The notes: generated from the letters alone by a model not told the origin. 64,000 nt of DNA from Phycisphaerales bacterium (GCA_016709445.1 JADJMV010000008.1:124001-188000), one strand, 5' to 3'. Positions 9,272-20,276 are shown, counted from the first letter of the stretch. Numbers and translations: made by a program.

Positions 9272-10555
9272 ATGGCGACCTTTACATACGAAGCGCTGAA
9301 CACGGCCGGCAAGCCCCAGAAGGGCACGATCGAGGCCACGACCAGCGAGGAAGCGGTCCAGCGGATCAAGGCGCAGGGGTTCTTCCCGACGTCGGTTCGC
9401 GAGCAGAAGGTCAAGAAATCGGCCGCGGCGGATGCGGCGCAGCCCGCCAAGAAGAAGAAGCGCAAGAGCATGGGTGGTCGCGTGAAGACCAAGCAGCTCA
9501 CGCTCTTCACCCGGCAGCTCTCGACGCTCCAGGACGCGGGCCTGCCGCTCCTGCGATCACTCCAGATCCTGGAGAGCCAGTCCAAGCCCGGCGGGCTCAA
9601 GAACACGCTCATCACGGTGTGCGAGGAGGTCGAGGGCGGCACAAGCCTTTCCGACTCGATGGCCAAGTGCCCGAAGGCATTCAATCGTCTGTACGTCAAG
9701 ATGGTGGCGGCCGGCGAGATCGGCGGCGTGCTCGACGTCATCCTGCAGCGGCTCTCGGAGTTCATGGAGAAGAGCGAGCGGCTGAAGCGGCGGATCAAGG
9801 GCGCCATGGTCTACCCGGCGGTGGTGATCACCGTCGCGGTGGGCATCATGGTGTTCATCATGATCGTCATCATCCCGAAGTTCGAGGCGATCTTCACCGA
9901 CTTCGGCGTGGCCCTGCCGGCCCTCACAACCTGGCTGATCAACACCAGCCGGTGGATCGCGGGGACGGCGAGCCCCGACCAGGCGATGCCCGGCGCGGTC
10001 TATATCGCGGCGTTCCCGTTCGTCGCGTACTTCTTCTGGAAGCTGATCCGCAAGGCGGGCCCGGGCCGGGCGGTGACCGACATCACGCTGCTGTGGACAC
10101 CGATCCTGGGCAAACTGATCCGCAAGACCACGATCGCCAGATTCACGCGGACGCTGGGCACGCTGATCTCCGCGGGCGTGCCGATCCTCGAGGCGATCAA
10201 GATCACCGCCGAGACCTCGGGCAACTACGTCTTCGAGAAGGCTCTGACCAACGTGCACGACTCGATCCGCGAGGGTGAGAGCTTCGCCGGGCCGCTGCGC
10301 GAGAGCAAGACCTGCGATGCGATCGTGGTCAACATGATCGACGTGGGCGAGGAGACCGGTGAGATGGACGCGATGCTCCTGAAGGTCGCGGACAACTACG
10401 ACGAGGAGGTGGACGTCGCGGTCGCCTCGCTCGTCAGCCTGCTCGAGCCGCTGATGGTCGTGGTGCTGGGTGGCATGGTTGGCACCATCGTCGTCGCGAT
10501 GTTCCTGCCGCTGGTGGCCATGATCAACTCGCTCGGCGGTGGCGGGGGTGTCTGA
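9272..10555 (+). CDS. gspF: Inner-membrane platform protein PilC/GspF
   Basis: This 427-residue polytopic membrane protein anchors the ATPase and pseudopilus. It opens with TFTYEALNTAGKPQKGTIEA, the usual GspF start. A lysine-rich cytoplasmic linker at about residues 45-75 contains AKKKKRKS. Two T2SSF repeats follow, each a helical bundle plus hydrophobic segments: the first has TRQLSTLQDAGLPLLRSLQI, the second RFTRTLGTLISAGVPILEAI. Membrane segments are evident near residues 185-205 (VVITVAVGIMVFIMIVII), 245-265 and 395-420. ATG 9272 was chosen over the longer frame from 9125, which overlaps the preceding gene. The next gene begins 31 bases later. Confidence 0.92.
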   Translation: MATFTYEALNTAGKPQKGTIEATTSEEAVQRIKAQGFFPTSVREQKVKKSAAADAAQPAKKKKRKSMGGRVKTKQLTLFTRQLSTLQDAGLPLLRSLQILESQSKPGGLKNTLITVCEEVEGGTSLSDSMAKCPKAFNRLYVKMVAAGEIGGVLDVILQRLSEFMEKSERLKRRIKGAMVYPAVVITVAVGIMVFIMIVIIPKFEAIFTDFGVALPALTTWLINTSRWIAGTASPDQAMPGAVYIAAFPFVAYFFWKLIRKAGPGRAVTDITLLWTPILGKLIRKTTIARFTRTLGTLISAGVPILEAIKITAETSGNYVFEKALTNVHDSIREGESFAGPLRESKTCDAIVVNMIDVGEETGEMDAMLLKVADNYDEEVDVAVASLVSLLEPLMVVVLGGMVGTIVVAMFLPLVAMINSLGGGGGV

Positions 10556-10586
10556 GGTCCGGAGTGGTGCGGGGAAGGAGTTCCTG

Positions 10587-11477
10587 GTGCAGGCACGCAG
10601 AGCCAATTGCCGGAGGCCCGGCTTCACGCTGATCGAGCTGCTGATCGCGATCCTCGTGATCGCGATCCTCATGGGGCTGCTGCTCGTGGGGTTCAGCCAT
10701 GCGATCCGGCTCGCCAAGCGTGCGGCCGCGGGGCAGGACGTCGCCTCGCTCCGCGTCGCGGTCGAGCAGTTCCACAGCGATTTCAACATGCTCCCGCCGC
10801 TCGTGAAAGACGGCTTCCCCGGCACGCTCGATACGTCGGGCCCGATCCGGACGGCGGGCAAGCGTCTGGTGCCGAACGTGTACTCGGTGGGCGACGCGCA
10901 GGAGCTCGATTTCCTCCGAGGCGAATCCAACGGCGACCCCCGGTACCGCTTCAGCGTCTACAGCCTCTCCTATTACGTGATGGGCGCCCTCGGCAAGGAA
11001 GTGGACGGCGTCGAGGGCCCCGGGGCTCGGGCCCCGAAGGCCGACGGCACGTTCGATGTGATGACCAACCGGGAGTACAAGCCTCTGTACGACCCCAAGA
11101 CGGGCGGACTGGAGACCGTGGACGCCAAGCAGGGACGCATCGAACTGCGCGACCAGCAGGGCCAGGCGTACCGCTACTACCGCTGGTCCCCGGGGCGAAC
11201 CAACGGGAGCGGGAGCCAGAAGGGGGTGCTCAACATCCCCGCGCTCGTCGCTGCGTCCAAGGATCAGGGCGAGCTCGGGGACGCGAAGTACGCGATCGTG
11301 GCGGCCGGCGCCGATGGCTTTTTCGGCGACATCGGGGTCGAGTCGTACGCCGGCCAGCCTTCCGATCAGGTTGAGAGCAGCAGCCTCATCGGCTCCAAGC
11401 TGGGCAAGTCGTTCCAGTCGGACGCCGATGCCGAGGCCGCGGCCCGGGCCGACAACGTCGTGGAGGTGGGACGATGA
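10587..11477 (+). CDS. Major pseudopilin-like protein (GspG type)
   Basis: This 296-residue protein has a type III prepilin leader. After RRPG the processed segment FTLIELLIAILVIAIL forms the N-terminal helix, with the expected Glu at +5. It ends in a region (KYAIVAAGADGFFGD) resembling the end of GspG, but it is about twice the length of a classical GspG. I chose GTG 10587 because GGGGAAGGAG lies 6 bases upstream; the longer frame from 10539 would overlap the previous gene. Its stop overlaps the start of the next gene by four bases, implying translational coupling. The subunit is expected to be cleaved by a prepilin peptidase that is not encoded in the window. Confidence 0.85.
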   Translation: MQARRANCRRPGFTLIELLIAILVIAILMGLLLVGFSHAIRLAKRAAAGQDVASLRVAVEQFHSDFNMLPPLVKDGFPGTLDTSGPIRTAGKRLVPNVYSVGDAQELDFLRGESNGDPRYRFSVYSLSYYVMGALGKEVDGVEGPGARAPKADGTFDVMTNREYKPLYDPKTGGLETVDAKQGRIELRDQQGQAYRYYRWSPGRTNGSGSQKGVLNIPALVAASKDQGELGDAKYAIVAAGADGFFGDIGVESYAGQPSDQVESSSLIGSKLGKSFQSDADAEAAARADNVVEVGR

Positions 11478-12595
11478 GCACGCGTCAGAGAGCGTCCGTG
11501 GGCCGGGGGTTCACGCTGACCGAGCTGATCGTCGTGATCACGATCATCGTGATCCTGACGGCGGTCGCTGTCCCGGCGTTCCGTTCGACACTGGCCTCGT
11601 CCGAATCCTCGATGGCCGAGACGCAGCTCCGTCTGGCGTTTGCGACGGGGCGCGAGGCGGCGTTGCATTCCGACAGCGGATCCGACTCGGCGCTGATGTT
11701 CCAGTTCGAGCCCGGCGGGCGGACGAGCATGATTGCGTGCGAGTACATCGGGACGTTCAGGGACAAGAGCGGATCGCGCGACGTGTCGGGACGGTACCCC
11801 GACCGGGATGTCTTCGTCCCGATCTCGGCGTTCGATCCGATCCAGCTGCCACGGGGCTGGATGGTTCGCGGGTTCGTGCCGGCGGGCCTGCTCGATCTGG
11901 GCGGCGCCGGCGGACGAGATTGGTACGACGGGAATCGGTACGACAACAAGGTCCGGAGTTGGGTCTTTCCCGAGACCGGCTTCTTCGACGCCCTGCGGGC
12001 GGACGACGGGGCCGAACGGCAGTCGTTCCTGGTGCGTTTCGACGGGAAGACGGGCGCGGTGCTGGTGGGCGATCCGCGGGAGTGTCTCGTGCTCCTGCCG
12101 CGGGCGACGGCCTCGGACCGCACGCGAGCGCCATTTGATCAGTACCGCTTCGACCGCGATGCGGACCTGGCGGGGCTGGTGCAGCACGCCCTGCAGCGGG
12201 ACGACTGGAAGGGGATTTCGGGGAGCGGGATCGACCAGATCTCCCGCCTGCTCGGCGATGTCTCGGGCGACACGGTGCTCTGCCACACGGTGGAGCAGGT
12301 CGTGCTCTACAAGGAGTCGGACCTGGCCGAGAGCATGCAGGCCAGGATCGACAAGGCGACGGGGTGCCTCTACAAGGACGCCGTGAAGCCGGAGTACGTG
12401 GCAAAGCTCGACACCGATCGGCTGAATCGCTGGCTCGAGGGCGATACCAACAATGACGGCCAGTGGATCGAGCAGGGCGACACGCCGGTCGCACGCATCT
12501 ACACGCTCCAGCGTTACACCGCCTCGCTCCAGCCGGTTCCCCTGCTCAACCTCCCCGACATTGCACGCGACTTCGGGCAGGGAGGTGCCTCATGA
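11474..12595 (+). CDS. Minor pseudopilin-like protein (GspH type)
   Basis: This 373-residue protein has the prepilin motif GRGFTLTELIVVITIIVIL near residues 10-29. It is followed by SSMAETQLRLAFATGREAAL, which resembles the start of the GspH globular domain. The rest has no motif I recognise, and the protein is about twice as long as a classical GspH. It starts four bases before the previous stop and ends four bases after the next start (ATGA junctions at both ends), so expression is tightly coupled in the order G-H-I-J-K. The leader has Thr in place of the usual Ile before the conserved Glu. Confidence 0.8.
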   Translation: MSTRQRASVGRGFTLTELIVVITIIVILTAVAVPAFRSTLASSESSMAETQLRLAFATGREAALHSDSGSDSALMFQFEPGGRTSMIACEYIGTFRDKSGSRDVSGRYPDRDVFVPISAFDPIQLPRGWMVRGFVPAGLLDLGGAGGRDWYDGNRYDNKVRSWVFPETGFFDALRADDGAERQSFLVRFDGKTGAVLVGDPRECLVLLPRATASDRTRAPFDQYRFDRDADLAGLVQHALQRDDWKGISGSGIDQISRLLGDVSGDTVLCHTVEQVVLYKESDLAESMQARIDKATGCLYKDAVKPEYVAKLDTDRLNRWLEGDTNNDGQWIEQGDTPVARIYTLQRYTASLQPVPLLNLPDIARDFGQGGAS

Positions 12596-13638
12596 GGCCC
12601 GGGACCCGATCCACCCCCCCCACGCTCCGGCGCGGGTTCTCGCTGGTTGAGGTCTTGGTGGCCGTGCTGGTGCTCGCGCTGGGGTTGCTTGGCCTCGGGG
12701 CGGTCTTCCCGATGGTGGTGCGGCAGCAGCGCCTGGCGACAGAGACCACGCTCGGGCTGAGCGCGATGAACGCCGCGGAGCGCGTGCTCTTCAACAACGA
12801 CAACTTCAAGCTCGGCGGCCGGGGCTGGGCTGCGCTCCGCGACTATGCGATCCAGGCCGACGGTCTGAACGGCAACTGGGTCGCGGTGGAGGCCGACATC
12901 AAGGACGGCAGCTACGTCCTGCCCGACCCCGCCGGGGGTCCCGACATCATCCTGCCGCTCTCGCAGCGGCTCTTCCCGCTCCCCTTCACCACGCAGGACC
13001 AGCCGCGGTTCGTGTGGGATCTGGGCGTTCGTTTCATCCCCGATCCGCTGGACCCCGGCAACGCCGAGCAGCCGATCATGGTCGCGATGTACCTGCGCCC
13101 GATCGATCCGGGGATCCGTCCGGGGCTCTACAAGGATGTGGCGACCGGGGACATGCTCCCCTACTCCCTGGTCAACTCGCTCGTGGGCACGAGTCCCGTC
13201 ATCGCCCTCAAGGACCGCAGGAACCCGGTGTCGGTGGACTCCGACGGCCGTCCGACGCTCGACGGGCGACGCAGCGGGCGGTCGGAGTATTCGTGGCTTT
13301 CGGTGGTCGACATGGGCCCCCCGCACGGGTCGGGGTCTTTCTGGAGAAGGACACGTTCAGCGTGCTGGGCGTGGGCGACAGAAACCAGATCAAGGATCTC
13401 AAGATCGCCGAGCAGTTGCTGGCGCAGCGGGCAGCGGTTCATCGGGCGCACCGGTCAGATCTACAAGGTGATCGGCTGGAAGGGCATTTCCAAGCGGGGC
13501 ATCGACATCAAGGTCGCGCCGGGGCTGACGGATGCGGACGGCGATGGCACGATCAATCCCAGGTATGACCTGAACCCCGTCATCTTCGTGCCGCAGGGCA
13601 CTCCGGTGGACCCGAAGGTCTTCACCATTACCCCGTGA
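12592..13638 (+). CDS. Minor pseudopilin-like protein (GspI type), with two compensating frame changes
   Basis: This 348-codon gene starts with a prepilin leader, RRGFSLVEVLVAVLVLALGL, which is the GspI/PilV style. GGGAGG precedes ATG 12592. Between about 13317 and 13431 the gene's own frame gives an implausible Arg/Ser/Trp-rich stretch. The next frame reads smoothly there as VGVFLEKDTFSVLGVGDRN and then IKDLKIAEQLLAQR. After 13431 the original frame resumes with RFIGRTGQIYKVIGW. A missing C in the six-C run 13317-13322 and an extra G near 13429-13431 would explain this. The gene ends with Asp-rich DADGDG and PVIFVPQGTP. The stop overlaps a possible GTG start of the next gene. Confidence 0.8.
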   Translation: MRPGTRSTPPTLRRGFSLVEVLVAVLVLALGLLGLGAVFPMVVRQQRLATETTLGLSAMNAAERVLFNNDNFKLGGRGWAALRDYAIQADGLNGNWVAVEADIKDGSYVLPDPAGGPDIILPLSQRLFPLPFTTQDQPRFVWDLGVRFIPDPLDPGNAEQPIMVAMYLRPIDPGIRPGLYKDVATGDMLPYSLVNSLVGTSPVIALKDRRNPVSVDSDGRPTLDGRRSGRSEYSWLSVVDMGPPHGSGSFWRRTRSACWAWATETRSRISRSPSSCWRSGQRFIGRTGQIYKVIGWKGISKRGIDIKVAPGLTDADGDGTINPRYDLNPVIFVPQGTPVDPKVFTITP

Positions 13639-13646
13639 GGCGACCC

Positions 13647-15357
13647 ATGACCACGCAGCACACCATCTCGACGGGTTCGCGCGGGCGTCGGGCCTTCACG
13701 CTGATCGAGCTGATCGTCGCGATCGGCGCGGTCGCGATCGTCTCCGTCGGCATCGCGGCCATCTTCGCCTCGATCGGCAAGACCGTGGCGGGCGGGCGGC
13801 GCGTCAGCGTGCTGAACCAGTACGCGGCCCTGATCGAGCGGCAGATGCGCGCCGACTTCGAGGGCATGACCCGCGAGGGCGCGCTGGTGATCCGGCAGCA
13901 GTTTGCGGACGTCGATCAGGATGGACGTATCTCCGATCCCGCCGATCGGGTCGCGGTCTACCCCGACGAGCCGGCGGGCCATCAGCGTCTGCGTCGCATC
14001 GACGAACTGCTCTTCTTCACACGCGGCGAGTTCTCCAGCGCACGGACGCCCGTGGTCCCCGGCCTCACGGCGAGCTCGTCGGAGGCGATGGTGTACTACG
14101 GGCATGGGGAGCGGCTCGACCCGATCAGCGACCGGGTGGGCAAGAGCATCAACGGCGGCAACCTGCGCTATGACCGGCCCCAGACCAACGACGGAAGCGT
14201 CGGGAGGCCCTACCGCCCCGAGCTGGCGCTGGGGGCGAAGAAGGTCGATCCGACCAATCCGAATCGGTACGCGGCCTCGTGGTCCCTGCTCCGGCAGGTG
14301 ACGGTGCTCGCGCCACCCAGCGGCGGCAACCAGACACTCCCCTCCGAGGGCGATCCCCAATTCTGGAGCGAGCTGGGGCTCGACCCCGTGGAGGCGCTGG
14401 ACAGCGCCGTGCAGGTGGGCGGCCAGCCCGCCGCCACGAGCCCCTTCCGCACGCTCGCGGGCGATCCCCGAGCCCAGTTCCTTTCCTGGCGAGTACATCC
14501 GGCGAGGGGACGGGGCGAGAGGAAGGCACCCGATGCTGGCCTCTGGCCTCGTAGACGTCGCGGCGGCCGACTTGGCGGCTATCCGCCGCACCATCATGGA
14601 CGTCAAGGCGTTCCCGTGGAACGTGACGGACCAGAACCAGTTCTCCCTGCTGTTCGACGACCGGTTCCAGGGGACCTTCAAGGGTGATCTCCGGTATATG
14701 CACGCCTGGATGGAGGACCTGTTCCCGACCGATTCTGCGACCGGGATGCGCGTGCGGTACGAGGACGTGATGCCCGACTTCGTCGGCACCCTCTCCACCT
14801 ACTCCGACTCCAAGACCGCCAACTTCCGGTTCATCCAGAACTTCCGGTTGGCCGACCAGCGGATGCTGGGCTCGAACGTGTTCATCCCGCGATGCACCGA
14901 GTTCATCGTCGAGTACTCGTTCGGGCAGGTGGTCGATGCCCCGCCCGGCAATCCATATCTCGGCCAATTGATCTGGTTCGGACTGGACCGGACGGTCTCC
15001 ATCGACGGGCAACAGATCCGGGTCGTCGCCCCCTATCCCTACGACACGACGAGCGACCGGAATCTGCGGTACTCGATGCCCTACACCAAGCTGGACGGCA
15101 CGCCGGCGAGCCGGGAACTCGATCCTAGCGTCATCTATGAAGTCCTCAAGGGTGGTCCGACCCAGCCGCTGATCGCGCACTTCGGCTACACCGACCCGAC
15201 CTACACCCCGTCGGACAAGAATGTCGACCCACCGACGGTGCCGTGGCCCTGGCCGAAGCTCATCCGCATCACGATGACGCTGGCGGATCCGAGTGATCCG
15301 TCGATCGAGCAGAGCTTCCAGTTCATCTTCGAGACGCCTGACGGGCGGCAGTTCTGA
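13647..15357 (+). CDS. Minor pseudopilin-like protein (GspJ type), frameshifted
   Basis: The prepilin leader GRRAFTLIELIVAIGAVAIV starts this protein, with ATG 13647 preceded by GAGG. The first part reads in one frame to about 14486 (GDPRAQFLS). It then continues in the +1 frame as GEYIRRGDGARGRHPMLASG and runs to a stop at 15357. One extra base near 14485-14488 accounts for the break, and the joined product would be 569 residues. That is far longer than a classical GspJ of about 200. The second half includes RFIQNFRLADQRMLGSNVF and CTEFIVEYSFGQV, which resemble the end of GspJ-like domains in planctomycetes. The next gene follows after 54 bases. Assignment as J rests on order and leader. Confidence 0.75.
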
Positions 15358-15411
15358 CGAGGACGCCTCGTGGGGGGCGGGTGCCGGCATGCGCCGGCGA
15401 AGGAGCAAGAG

Positions 15412-18400
15412 ATGATTCGGAGAATGATCCGCACGTTCGCAAGCCCCGACGGCGCCCGGAGGGCGCGAGCCCGCCTGCTGGCGGGCCTGGTCGGGGCGCC
15501 CGCGGGGCTGCGTCAGAGCCGGCGAGGCTCCTTCTTGGTGATGGTGGTCGGCACGCTGGCACTCCTGGCGGTCGTGACGATCGTGTATGTCTCCATCGGC
15601 CGGGCGGATACGCAGACCAGCGCAGCCGCGGTCAAGGTCGACCAGCGGGACGAAGTCGTCGACAAGATGCGGGACTACATCTCGCAGATCATCGCGGACG
15701 ACACGTTCGACACCTTGGACCTTCGCGAGCGGGACGAGCGGGGCAACAAGCAGTTTCGGCGGGAGGCGTGGGACTATCCCTCGTTGGACTACTCGGTGAC
15801 GGTGCAGCTCTTCAACCCGACCGGCGACGGGACCGGCACGGACCCCTTCCTCTCCTCCAGCGAGCCCAGCGCCATCAACTACACGGGCACCGCCTCGTAC
15901 GAGACGACCGACCCTCGCCGCTACTTCCGCGATCGGGTGGACTGGCTGCAGATGTCGGATGTGGCGCCGGACGGGATGCCGGTCAATCTTTGGGCGCTCC
16001 GCGATGACCCGAAGGCCAAGGACGACGGCTTCGACGCGACGCCGTGGAAGATGCGCGCAGATCTGAGCCTGCTGCTGGAGTCTCCGGAGAAGGGCAAGCG
16101 GGGCTATCAGACCTACTTCGGCGCCACCGTGACCCCCCCTGACGGCAACACCGCCCACCCTGCAGATTGGTTCAACGGGCAGCAGTTTGCGTTCTTCCCC
16201 AAGGTGGACCCCATCTACGGGCCAAACAAGCCGGAGTATCTGCTCTACCAGTTTGCCGACGCCGACGGCGACGGACTTGTCGACTCCCGGTGGTTCGAGA
16301 TGGTGGCTGCCCGGGACTTGACGGCTGGCTACTTCGAGCGACTCCTCCCCATCGACAACCGGCTTCGGTACTTCTGGGCCGTGCGTGCCGTCGATCTTTC
16401 GGCCCGCGTCAATGTCAACACCGCGACGGACAACACGCTGGTGCCCGACCATGAGGACCCGGTGGGTCTCACCCCGTCGAGCGTGGACCTGCGGCGTCTG
16501 CTGACCCTCGAGGATTTTTACACGGACCGACGCGTCGCGTTCGGCTTCGAGAAGTTTGACCAGCCGACGCCGGGTGGCGGGACCGATGACTATTCGGGCT
16601 ATGACCAGACTTCGAGCGATGGGCCGCTGTGGTATGTGGCGGGCGACCGAGGCTATGACGGCCTCCGGCTGGTGCTCGACACCGGAGAACTGCCCCCGCG
16701 CGCATTCGAGGACGGCCTCGTGGACCTGACCACGGACGGCCTGGTGGACCGCAAGTTTGGAGCGCAGTACTGGAAGTCGTGGAAGGGGAAGGGGCCCTTC
16801 CGCCAGACGGACTACTACGAGCTTTTTGCCGGGTTTGGCCCCGGGGGCGGCACGGGCAACGTCACCTCAGCGCTCGGCCGGGCGTTCGTCAACGACTCGC
16901 TGTTCGAGCTGCTGACCTTCAACGGCGTGAACAACGACCAGGTGCGGTCCCCGCTCGAGTCTGTGCTGGGCGGGAGGGGGTTCGCCACCGGGCGGGATCC
17001 GCTGCTCCAGTTCTTCAGCCCGCTCCGCGACAACCGCTCGACCTCGCTGGAGCGCGACGGGCGCTTCACGTTTGCCAAGGGCGCCGCGAGCTTCGATCTC
17101 GACGCGCTGGCGTGGTCACTCGTGGACCCGCGTCAGCGGCTCACGACGGCCAGCGGCGGCCGGCCGCTCCTGGCATCGGTGCTCCCCGCCGACCCGAACG
17201 ACTCGACAAAGGTCGACCCCGCCGCGCTCCCCCTGGGCAAGGACGACCTCAAGAAGGACGTGCAGGACCTGTTCACGGCGCAGGGCGTGCCGGGGCAGTC
17301 GCTGTTCGCGGCCTACAGCGACGCGCTGCTGCCCTATTCCGGTGACGCGCTCAAGTGGCGTTGGGTCTCGAATCCACAGTACAAGACGCTGTTCTATGGA
17401 TACCGTGGCCCGGAGCTCGCGCTGCTCACGGCGGCGCACATGGCCGCGAACATGCAGGACGCTTACGACACCGACGACCGGCCGACGAAGCGGACGGTGC
17501 TGCTGCGAGGCGACCCGACGTTCCGCAAACGGGACATCGACGGGCCGGGCGGGCGCGACCCGAAGTACCCCTGGAAGCTGCTGGACCTGGACAACGGCCT
17601 GCAGAACAAGAGCTCTCGTCTGGCGGACACGAACAGCGACGTCTCGGCGGACGCGATCAACGTGTTCGGCATCGAGGCCCAGCCGTTCATCACGGAAGCC
17701 GCCTCGTTCATCATGTATACGGACACGCCGGACAGCCTCGGCGGCGACGACGACTCGAAGGAGGCGGCGATCAACGGCATCCGGGTGTGGCGGTATACGC
17801 CCTCGATCGACGGGCGCGTTCCTCGCCTCGATCAGTTGGAAACCGACAACCCGGACTACCTGTTCGACATGCTGGCCTTCCAGGTGCACAACCCGTTCGA
17901 CGAGAGCGTGAGCCTCTCGGGCGATGCGGCGTCGGGCGACGTCACCACCGCCCGTCGCGGACTGTACTACATCCAGTTCGGGAGCAACTACCACAAGCTG
18001 ACGCAGGTCGACTTCAACGCGGGCGGCGCCGAATCGGAGCTGACGCTGGGCCCGGGCGAGACGAAGACGTTCTACGTGCTCAGCCAGAACCCCGACCAGA
18101 TCGCCAAGCGCATCCAGAAGATCACCGGCGATACGGCGTATGGTGGCAAGACCCTCGACGAGGAGAAGCTGCGGATCCGCGAGTGGATCGATCGGCAGGT
18201 GGGTGACGACGCGGTCCGGCTGGCGAAGTTCGATCCGGCCTCGGGCCGGGTGTCTGTGCCGGGGCCGACGATGCTGTTCCTCCAGAACGGCTCGGAATCG
18301 AGCCGGCAGGTCGTCCGGCTGTGGCGCGTCGAGAAGCCCGCGTCGGACACCGAAGAGGGCGGGTACCTTATCCGCGGCGTGCAGGAGGACATCGTCAACG

Positions 18401-20181
18401 ACCAGACGAACGACACGCTCGTCGACCGCCTTCGTGATCCGGAGACCGGGGTTTCCGGGTCGACGATCGTCTCGCTCGACCGGCGGCTGCCGGACTCGCC
18501 AAACCAGCAGGGCAAGATCGGATCGGCCAAGAACGGGCCGGAACCGCCCGACTCGGACGCGGACACCCGCGACAACAAGGGCCTGACGATCACCCGGTAC
18601 GCCTCGATCCGACGGAACGAGGACCCGCGCGCCAACGCCAGTTCGACCGTGCCCCGCGGCGGACTGCCCGCGTACTGCGTCGAACTCAAGGACCAGTCCA
18701 AGGCGGCGAAGAACGCCGAATACGAGGACAAGAGCGACCGGTCGTCGCTGCACATCAGCGACTTCAGCGGCAAGCAGGGCGACGATACACTCACCAGCCT
18801 GCTCGCCAAGCAGTCGGGCGTGGGGCTGACCAAGCTCGTCCCGACGATCTCGATCGATCCGGACAAGAAATCGGGCGATGCGAAGAATGGTGTGGTCGCT
18901 TCGGTCATCCCGAACAATCTGGATAACGTGCCCTTCGAGGGTGATGCGACGCACACCCCGCTGTATGCCGAGGCGCACCTCGACAACAACAAGTTCGAGG
19001 ACAGCAACAACAACTCGTACCTGCGCGTGGCGGATCTGCTGCTCCCCCTCGGGATCGGCCCTTACCAGGCGCCGGGCGAGACCGACGAGGACAAGGAGTG
19101 GACGACCCTGAGCGAGTGCCTCGCGCTCGCGCTCTATTACGAGGACCCGGCGGCGGGCGATAGCGTCTATGCGGGGGCGTTCAAGCCCGACAAGGTCGCG
19201 AGCGATCTGCCGCCGCTCCTCGACACCGGCTTCGTCCGGTACGACGCCTTCGTCCCCTTCGAGGACGTGAACCAGAACGGTCAGTACGACCGCCTCACGG
19301 AGTACAGCGAGCGCTGGGGTCTGGGTGTCCCCATGGCGGCGACGCTGTTCGACGCATTCACCACCATCCCGCGGCGGTATGGATCGCTCACAACCCCGAC
19401 CTTCGGGCAGATGAATATCAACACCGTCTCGCGTGAAGCGGCGCGATCCCTCCCGGGACTTTCTCCCACGGTGGAGTCCGGTCCCGACGGGTCGACACTG
19501 TGGTGGTGGACCGGTGGCATCCAGGATTGGCACTCCGATATCGCCACGACCCTGGTCGCGTACCGCGACAAGCAGAACATCTTCACGCGTGACGTCGATG
19601 GGACGGAAGCGACCCAGGGGGTCAACTTCCGAGACTGGTGGAGCATCGCCAAGGGCATCCGACTCGCCCCGGCCGCCAAGAACTCACTCCCGCCCGGCGA
19701 CAAAAACGATACGGCTCGAGAGGGCGCCACCGGCGTCGAGGCGCTCCGTGGCGATCTGGGATTCCGGTCGCTGGGAGAACTCTCGCTGCTCCGTGACTGG
19801 GGCTATCCGAGCAACCCGGCCTATCCCCTGGCGCACGACATCGACCGCCTCGGATTCGACGGCAAGAAGGTTGACAAGCCGGGCGTGGACTCGGTGAGCT
19901 ACGGGACGAATCACGACCAGGACGACGGCATCTCGGATGACTTCGACGAGCGGTGAGCGCTCGCCTCGGGCGTGATGAACTCCGCGAGCGTCCGGTCGGA
20001 CATCTTCGCGGTCTGGATTCTCATGCACGGGTACCAGGAGTCGGACACGAAGAATCTCGGGGTGCTGGACCCCCTGGTGCCCTCGGTCGCCCGCCGCTTC
20101 CTGATGGTCGTGGATCGGTCGAACGTGACCAGCCCCGGCCAGAAGCCGCGGATCCTGCTGTTCAAGGAGGTCCCGCTCTAG
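15412..20181 (+). CDS. Giant GspK-like minor pseudopilin, interrupted by an in-frame TGA
   Basis: AAGGAG precedes ATG 15412. A basic leader (residues 1-37) is followed by RRGSFLVMVVGTLALLAVVT, a single N-terminal helix like GspK. The body is very long, with many Asp-rich stretches (DADGDGLVD, DVNQNGQYD). It contains two NVNTAT/NINTVS motifs, VNVNTATDN near residue 335 and MNINTVSREAARSLPGL near residue 1335, which are the hallmark of GspK. The frame stops at TGA 19954-19956. In the same frame it continues as ALASGVMNSASVRSDIFAVW and RRFLMVVDRSNV up to TAG 20179-20181. Such an RSD-F...RR-F-DRS ending is the normal GspK/Planctomycete C-terminus, so the full unit is 1589 codons. TGA may be a miscalled TGG (Trp). 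It ends the operon. Confidence 0.75.
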
Positions 20182-20238
20182 CCTCGCCCGGCGAGTGGGT
20201 CCGAAGGGCTCCAAGCGGTTCACCCCGCTGGAGGAGAA

Positions 20239-20276
20239 CGCCGGCCCGGTCTTCAGATCGGGCCGGCGCGTTTTTT
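20239..20276 (+). terminator. Strong rho-independent terminator ending the secretion operon
   Basis: A perfect 10-base GC-rich stem CGCCGGCCCG / CGGGCCGGCG (20239-20248 with 20259-20268) encloses a 10-base loop. Two bases later comes a run of six T (20271-20276). It lies 58 bases after the last stop of the pseudopilin cluster and 45 bases before the tRNA gene. Confidence 0.88.

Noticed and set aside
14149..16452. A 767-residue open frame on the minus strand opposite the J- and K-like pseudopilin genes
   Set aside because: Arg/Val/Gly-rich antisense translation with no motif. The plus-strand genes have leaders and family motifs.
19954..19956. Selenocysteine or programmed readthrough at the in-frame TGA
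   Set aside because: No SECIS-like hairpin is evident just downstream and the protein is structural. A miscalled Trp codon or nonsense change is simpler.
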